Assembly (NCBI GenBank): GCA_913778905.1 | Contig: CAJYYA010000016.1 | Span: 186,001-250,000, forward strand | Direction: 5' to 3' | DNA length: 64,000 nt | From: an uncultured Naasia sp. | Lineage (GTDB): Bacteria > Actinomycetota > Actinomycetes > Actinomycetales > Microbacteriaceae | Shown: piece by piece, positions 60,697 to 64,000 of the stretch | Position numbering within the stretch: the stretch's first letter is position 1 | How the letters are laid out: the number at the start of each line of letters is the position of its first letter | Program-made: the position numbers and the translations under genes | The notes under the pieces: model-generated | What the model saw: only the letters and a program-made list of their open reading frames with translations | Told to the model about the DNA's origin: nothing | Database searches by the model: none

Positions 60697-61923
60697 ATGA
60701 GCGCCGAAAAGTCCCGCATCTCGTCCCGTCTCGCCGCCATCGCGCCGTCCGCGACGCTGAAGGTCGACTCGAAGGCGAAGGCTCTTCAGGCTCAAGGCCG
60801 CCCCGTCATCAGCTACGCCGCCGGTGAGCCCGACTTCCCCACCCCTGGTTTCATCGTCGAAGCGGCCGAGAAAGCCGTCCGCGACCCGAAGAACCACCGT
60901 TACACGGCGGCCGCGGGCCTGCCCGACCTGCGGGAGGCGATCGCGGCGAAGACGCTGCGTGACAGTGGACTCGAGGTCGACCCGTCGCAGATCATCGTCA
61001 CCAACGGCGGCAAGCAGGGCGTCTACCAGGCGTTCCAGGCCATCGTCGACGAGGGCGACGAGGTTCTGCTGCCCGCTCCGTACTGGACGACGTACCCCGA
61101 GGTCACCAAGCTCGCGGGCGGCGTCCCCGTCGAGGTCTTCGCCGGCGCCGACCAGGACTACCTCGTCACGGTCGAGCAGCTGGAGGCGGCGCGAACGTCC
61201 CGCACCAAGGCCCTGCTCTTCGTGTCGCCGTCCAACCCGACCGGGTCCGTCTACTCCTACGAGCAGACCAAGGCCATCGGCGAGTGGGCCGACGCCAACG
61301 GCCTGTGGGTGATCACCGACGAGATCTACCAGAACCTCGTCTACCCCGGGGGCCTCGCAGCGGGCGAGACGCCCAAGGCCGCGATCTCGATCGTCGAGGC
61401 GGTACCCTCTCTCGCCGACCGCACGATCCTCGTCAACGGTGTCGCCAAGTCGTACGCGATGACCGGGTGGCGTCTCGGCTGGATGATCGGTCCCGCCGAC
61501 GCCATCAAGGCGGCGAACAACCTGCAGTCGCACCTGTCGAGCAACGTGTCGAACGTTTCGCAGCGCGCCGCGATCGCTGCTCTCACCGGCCCGCAGGACG
61601 AGGTGGAGGCCATGCGCCGGGCCTTCGACCGTCGCCGCAAGATCATGGTCGCCGAGCTCAACAAGATCGACGGCGTCACGACCCCCACCCCGGAGGGCGC
61701 GTTCTATGTGTATCCGGACGTGTCGGGACTGCTGGGTCGGGAGTGGGGCGGCGTCACACCGCAGACCTCACTCGAACTGGCCGACCTGATCCTCGACCAG
61801 GCCGAGGTCGCCGCGGTCCCCGGCGAGGCCTTCGGTCCCGGCGGTTTCCTGCGCTTCTCGTACGCCCTCGGCGACGACGCCCTTCTCGAGGGCGTCCAGC
61901 GCCTTCAGCGCCTCTTCGGCTGA
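60697..61923 (+). CDS. Class I pyridoxal-phosphate aminotransferase, aspartate type
   Basis: 408 residues from ATG 60697. The fold I motifs are present: [31 protein letters not shown], the PLP Lys in [17 protein letters not shown], and [10 protein letters not shown]. The ending [18 protein letters not shown] holds the Arg that binds the substrate carboxylate. It is closest to the type Ib aspartate aminotransferases (AspC/AatA), which make aspartate and glutamate from the oxoacids; prephenate or other activity is possible. The upstream sequence fits a leaderless transcript. It converges on the ABC exporter across a repeat array. Confidence 0.92.
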   Translation: MSAEKSRISSRLAAIAPSATLKVDSKAKALQAQGRPVISYAAGEPDFPTPGFIVEAAEKAVRDPKNHRYTAAAGLPDLREAIAAKTLRDSGLEVDPSQIIVTNGGKQGVYQAFQAIVDEGDEVLLPAPYWTTYPEVTKLAGGVPVEVFAGADQDYLVTVEQLEAARTSRTKALLFVSPSNPTGSVYSYEQTKAIGEWADANGLWVITDEIYQNLVYPGGLAAGETPKAAISIVEAVPSLADRTILVNGVAKSYAMTGWRLGWMIGPADAIKAANNLQSHLSSNVSNVSQRAAIAALTGPQDEVEAMRRAFDRRRKIMVAELNKIDGVTTPTPEGAFYVYPDVSGLLGREWGGVTPQTSLELADLILDQAEVAAVPGEAFGPGGFLRFSYALGDDALLEGVQRLQRLFG

Positions 61924-61958
61924 GGCGGGCGGAACAGGGCCTCGGGCGTCGAGTTCGC

Positions 61959-62086
61959 TCTCGATACGCTTCGCTACTCGAGCCGTCTCGGTAGTCGCTC
62001 CGCTCCTACTCGACGACCGTGGAATGCACGGAGGTCGAGTAGCGGAGCGTACCGAGACCGGCCGAGTAGCGGAGCGTATCGAGGCC
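61959..62086. repeat. GTCGAGTAGCGGAGCG-family palindromic array at a convergent gene end
   Basis: Four related units: two in one direction (61959-61982 and 61985-62018, CTCGATACGCTTCGCTACTC type) and two in the other (62033-62059 and 62060-62086, CGAGTAGCGGAGCGTATCG type). They can fold into long stems. Units of this type are widespread in Microbacteriaceae. Placed between convergent genes, they probably stop both transcripts. Confidence 0.75.
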
Positions 62087-62097
62087 CCCAGTAGGAC

Positions 62098-62925
62098 CTA
62101 CGAGTTCTCCTTGCGGAAGGTGCGGGTGCCGGCCCAGATCGCGAGGCCGGTCAGGACGAGCGTCCACACGATGCCCCACAGCACGTTGGCGGTGGCGAAG
62201 TCGGAGGCGAACGCGTCGCGGGTGGCGTTGACGATGTACTTCGTGGGCATGAAGTCGCTGAGGGTGATCAGCCAGTCGGGAGCTCCGCTCTGCGCACTGA
62301 TCGGCAGCAGGATGCCGGACAGCAGCAGCACGGGCAGTGCGATGCTGTTGATGAGCGGCGCCATGACGTCCTCGCTCTTGGTCGTCAGCGCGAGCGCGTT
62401 GGAGGCGCAGGCGCAGGCGGTGCCGAGCAGCACCACGATGACGAGGCCGAGCAGCATGCCGCCGACCGAGGCGCGGAGTCCGAACAGGAACGCCATCGCG
62501 ATCAGCACGACGCCCTGCACGAACAGCTGCAGGACGTCGCGCAGCACGCGCCCGATCAGGAGCGCCGTGCGGTTCGCCGGGGTCACCCGCTCGGCCTCGA
62601 TCACGCCGGAGCGCCACTCCGAGATGAGTGAGAAGCCCGCGAAGAACGCACCGAAGATCCCGAGCTGCACCAGCAGACCCGGCACGAAGAACGTGTACGC
62701 GTTCTCGGCGCCGATCTGCCCGGCGAGCGGCTCGAGCAGCGGTCCGAACAGCACCAGGTAGAGGATCGGCTGCATCAGGCCGATGATCACCCAGGCGGGG
62801 TTGCGGACCGCGAGGCGGAACTGGCGGCGGAAGATGATGAGGGTGTCGCGGAAGAAGTTGGGACCCTTGGCGGGCTGAGGGGCCGGCATCGCGGTGGCGG
62901 ATACACGGTTCTGCTGAGTGGTCAC
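62098..62925 (-). CDS. ABC-2 type exporter permease (DrrB-like)
   Basis: 275 residues from GTG 62925, overlapping the ATPase stop (GTGA). Six membrane helices; the family's first helix PAWVIIGLMQPILYLVLFGPLL and the segment FFVPGLLVQLGIFGAFFAGFSLISEWRSGVIE, in part, are those of DrrB and daunorubicin-type permeases, and PLINSIALPVLLLSGILLPI is the ABC-2 signature region. With the ATPase it should expel a hydrophobic compound or lipid. The substrate is unknown. Confidence 0.92.
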   Translation of the reverse strand: MTTQQNRVSATAMPAPQPAKGPNFFRDTLIIFRRQFRLAVRNPAWVIIGLMQPILYLVLFGPLLEPLAGQIGAENAYTFFVPGLLVQLGIFGAFFAGFSLISEWRSGVIEAERVTPANRTALLIGRVLRDVLQLFVQGVVLIAMAFLFGLRASVGGMLLGLVIVVLLGTACACASNALALTTKSEDVMAPLINSIALPVLLLSGILLPISAQSGAPDWLITLSDFMPTKYIVNATRDAFASDFATANVLWGIVWTLVLTGLAIWAGTRTFRKENS

Positions 62926-63890
62926 GCGCCCTCCCGGAGCGAGCGGCCGGTCACGGTGAGGAACACGTCGTCGAGCGTGGGCCGACGGACGTCGATGGAG
63001 ACGAGGCGCACATCCGCCCCGTCGAGCTCGCGCACGAGCCCCGGAAGGATCGTCGCGGCGGCGGGCACGCGCGCACTCACGGTGTGGCCGTCGACTTCGG
63101 GATCCGAGGATCCCGCGGCGCGGAGTTGCCGGACCGCCGCCTCGACCTCGTGCGGCGCGCTGACCTCGAGGAGCACGAGGTCGCCCGAGATCTGCTGCTT
63201 CAGCGCCTCGGGGGTGTCGCTCGCGACGATCACGCCCTTGTCGATCACGAGGATCCGATCGCAGAGGGCGTCGGCCTCGTCGAGGTAGTGCGTCGTGAGG
63301 AAGACGGTGTTGCCGCGCACGTTCCGCAGGTCGGAGATGTGCGTCCAGAGATTGGCACGCGCCTGCGGGTCGAGGCCCGTGGTGGGCTCGTCGAGGAAGA
63401 CGAGCTTCGGGTCGTGCACGAGGCCCATCGCGATGTCGAGGCGCCGACGCTGGCCCCCGGACATGGCCTTCGGCTGCCGCTCCCAGAGGCCGCCGAGGTC
63501 GAGCTGCTCGAACAGCTCCTTGCCGCGGGCTTCTGCCCGGGCCTTGCTGATGCCGTAGAGCAGGCCGTGATCGACGACCTCCTCTCCGGCGCGCGCTTCG
63601 GGGGCGGTGGATCCGCTCTGCGAGACGTAGCCGATGTTGCGGCGGACGTCGACGGGGTTGGTGGCGACGTCGTATCCCGCGACGGTCGCGGATCCCGATG
63701 TCGGTTTGAGCAGCGTGGTCAGCATGCGCAGGGTCGTCGTCTTGCCCGCTCCGTTGGGGCCGAGGAAGCCGACGATCTCGCCCTCCTCGACGGTGAGGTC
63801 GACGCCCGCGACGGCGACCACGTCTTCCGCGTTGCGCCCCCGCTTGGCGGGGAAGGTACGCGCCAGAGCGCGTGCTTCGATGATGGCCAT
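62922..63890 (-). CDS. Daunorubicin-type ABC exporter ATPase (DrrA-like)
   Basis: 322 residues from ATG 63890 (GAGGAG 4 bases upstream). Walker A GPNGAGKTT, signature MSGGQRRRLDIAMGLV, Walker B LVFLDEPTTGLDPQARANLW and switch His in TTHYLDEAD. The C-terminal part (about 225-322, ending RPTLDDVFLTVTGRSLREG) is the DrrA-specific regulatory domain. First gene of the two-gene exporter operon. About 110 bases upstream of it, to the window end, contain no recognisable gene. Confidence 0.94.
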   Translation of the reverse strand: MAIIEARALARTFPAKRGRNAEDVVAVAGVDLTVEEGEIVGFLGPNGAGKTTTLRMLTTLLKPTSGSATVAGYDVATNPVDVRRNIGYVSQSGSTAPEARAGEEVVDHGLLYGISKARAEARGKELFEQLDLGGLWERQPKAMSGGQRRRLDIAMGLVHDPKLVFLDEPTTGLDPQARANLWTHISDLRNVRGNTVFLTTHYLDEADALCDRILVIDKGVIVASDTPEALKQQISGDLVLLEVSAPHEVEAAVRQLRAAGSSDPEVDGHTVSARVPAAATILPGLVRELDGADVRLVSIDVRRPTLDDVFLTVTGRSLREGA

Positions 63891-64000
63891 CCGGCTCCTC
63901 GCTCGTCTTCTCTGCTGACAGGACGCACTCATCGCGATCCACGGCGCGCCCATTCTGGACCTCCAGCGGGGGCGCGAGCAACACTGAAATGGGGCGCCCG

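Noticed and set aside
1-64000. CRISPR arrays, insertion sequences, prophage or integrase genes
   Set aside because: No regularly spaced repeats, transposase or integrase signatures were seen; the palindromic repeats found are intergenic and carry no gene.

Overview
This is a high-GC window with dense, mostly ATGA- or GTGA-coupled genes, many GTG starts and a typical actinobacterial secE-nusG-rplK-rplA block next to a tRNA-Trp. It looks like a chromosome segment of an actinobacterium, most likely a member of the Microbacteriaceae. That placement is inferred from gene content and the style of the palindromic repeats, not from a search.

Layout. (1) 1-7100: end of an iron-siderophore uptake operon (FecCD-type permease, cut by the window edge, plus its ATPase), coupled to a two-gene ABC exporter with strongly asymmetric ATPase halves, then a hypothetical membrane-anchored protein and an AMP-forming ligase. 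(2) 7130-11270: a beta-helix surface protein with an LAETG sortase signal, a small unknown protein, and a RecQ-like helicase fused to a phosphoribosyltransferase-like domain. (3) 11343-25525: an alpha-glucan locus. Two secreted GH31 enzymes (one with a CBM20, one with a CBM35) are read leftwards. A ROK regulator, an ABC sugar importer without ATPase, a cytoplasmic GH15 and a cytoplasmic GH31 are read rightwards. The set matches the known parts for making cyclic nigerosylnigerose (CNN, cycloalternan) from starch outside the cell, importing it, and breaking it down to glucose. (4) 25544-50568: a purine catabolic island that runs from nucleosides and purine bases through xanthine, urate, allantoin and allantoate to ureidoglycine and probably oxalurate. 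It is interrupted by a MscS-cNMP channel with a degenerate cyclase receptor and a VOC/MarR pair. (5) 50820-57738: membrane proteins, an SDR, a PhoP/PhoR-like two-component system, a tiny ORF with its own terminator, an MDR oxidoreductase and a GNAT protein. (6) 57758-63890: ribosomal and transcription genes, tRNA-Trp, an aspartate aminotransferase-type enzyme and a drug-type ABC exporter.

How the parts work together. In the sugar locus the secreted enzymes (6-alpha-glucosyltransferase and 3-alpha-isomaltosyltransferase) would convert starch into a cyclic tetrasaccharide that few competitors can use. The importer brings it in, the cytoplasmic GH31 opens it to isomaltose units, and the GH15 splits isomaltose. 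In the purine island almost every step from xanthine to ureidoglycine is present, including two molybdenum-cofactor helpers (XdhC and MocA-like). An AtzH-amidase fusion is the best candidate for oxalurate cleavage. No purine or allantoin permease and no ureidoglycine aminohydrolase were seen.

Non-coding structure is unusually rich. Two families of palindromes sit at convergent gene ends and probably terminate transcription. A second class of long inverted repeats has arms that differ between copies but pair within each copy; three of these share a core, and a related palindromic array lies in frame inside the xanthine dehydrogenase gene. Several genes have a TANNNT-like box 6-7 bases before the start codon, as expected for leaderless transcripts.
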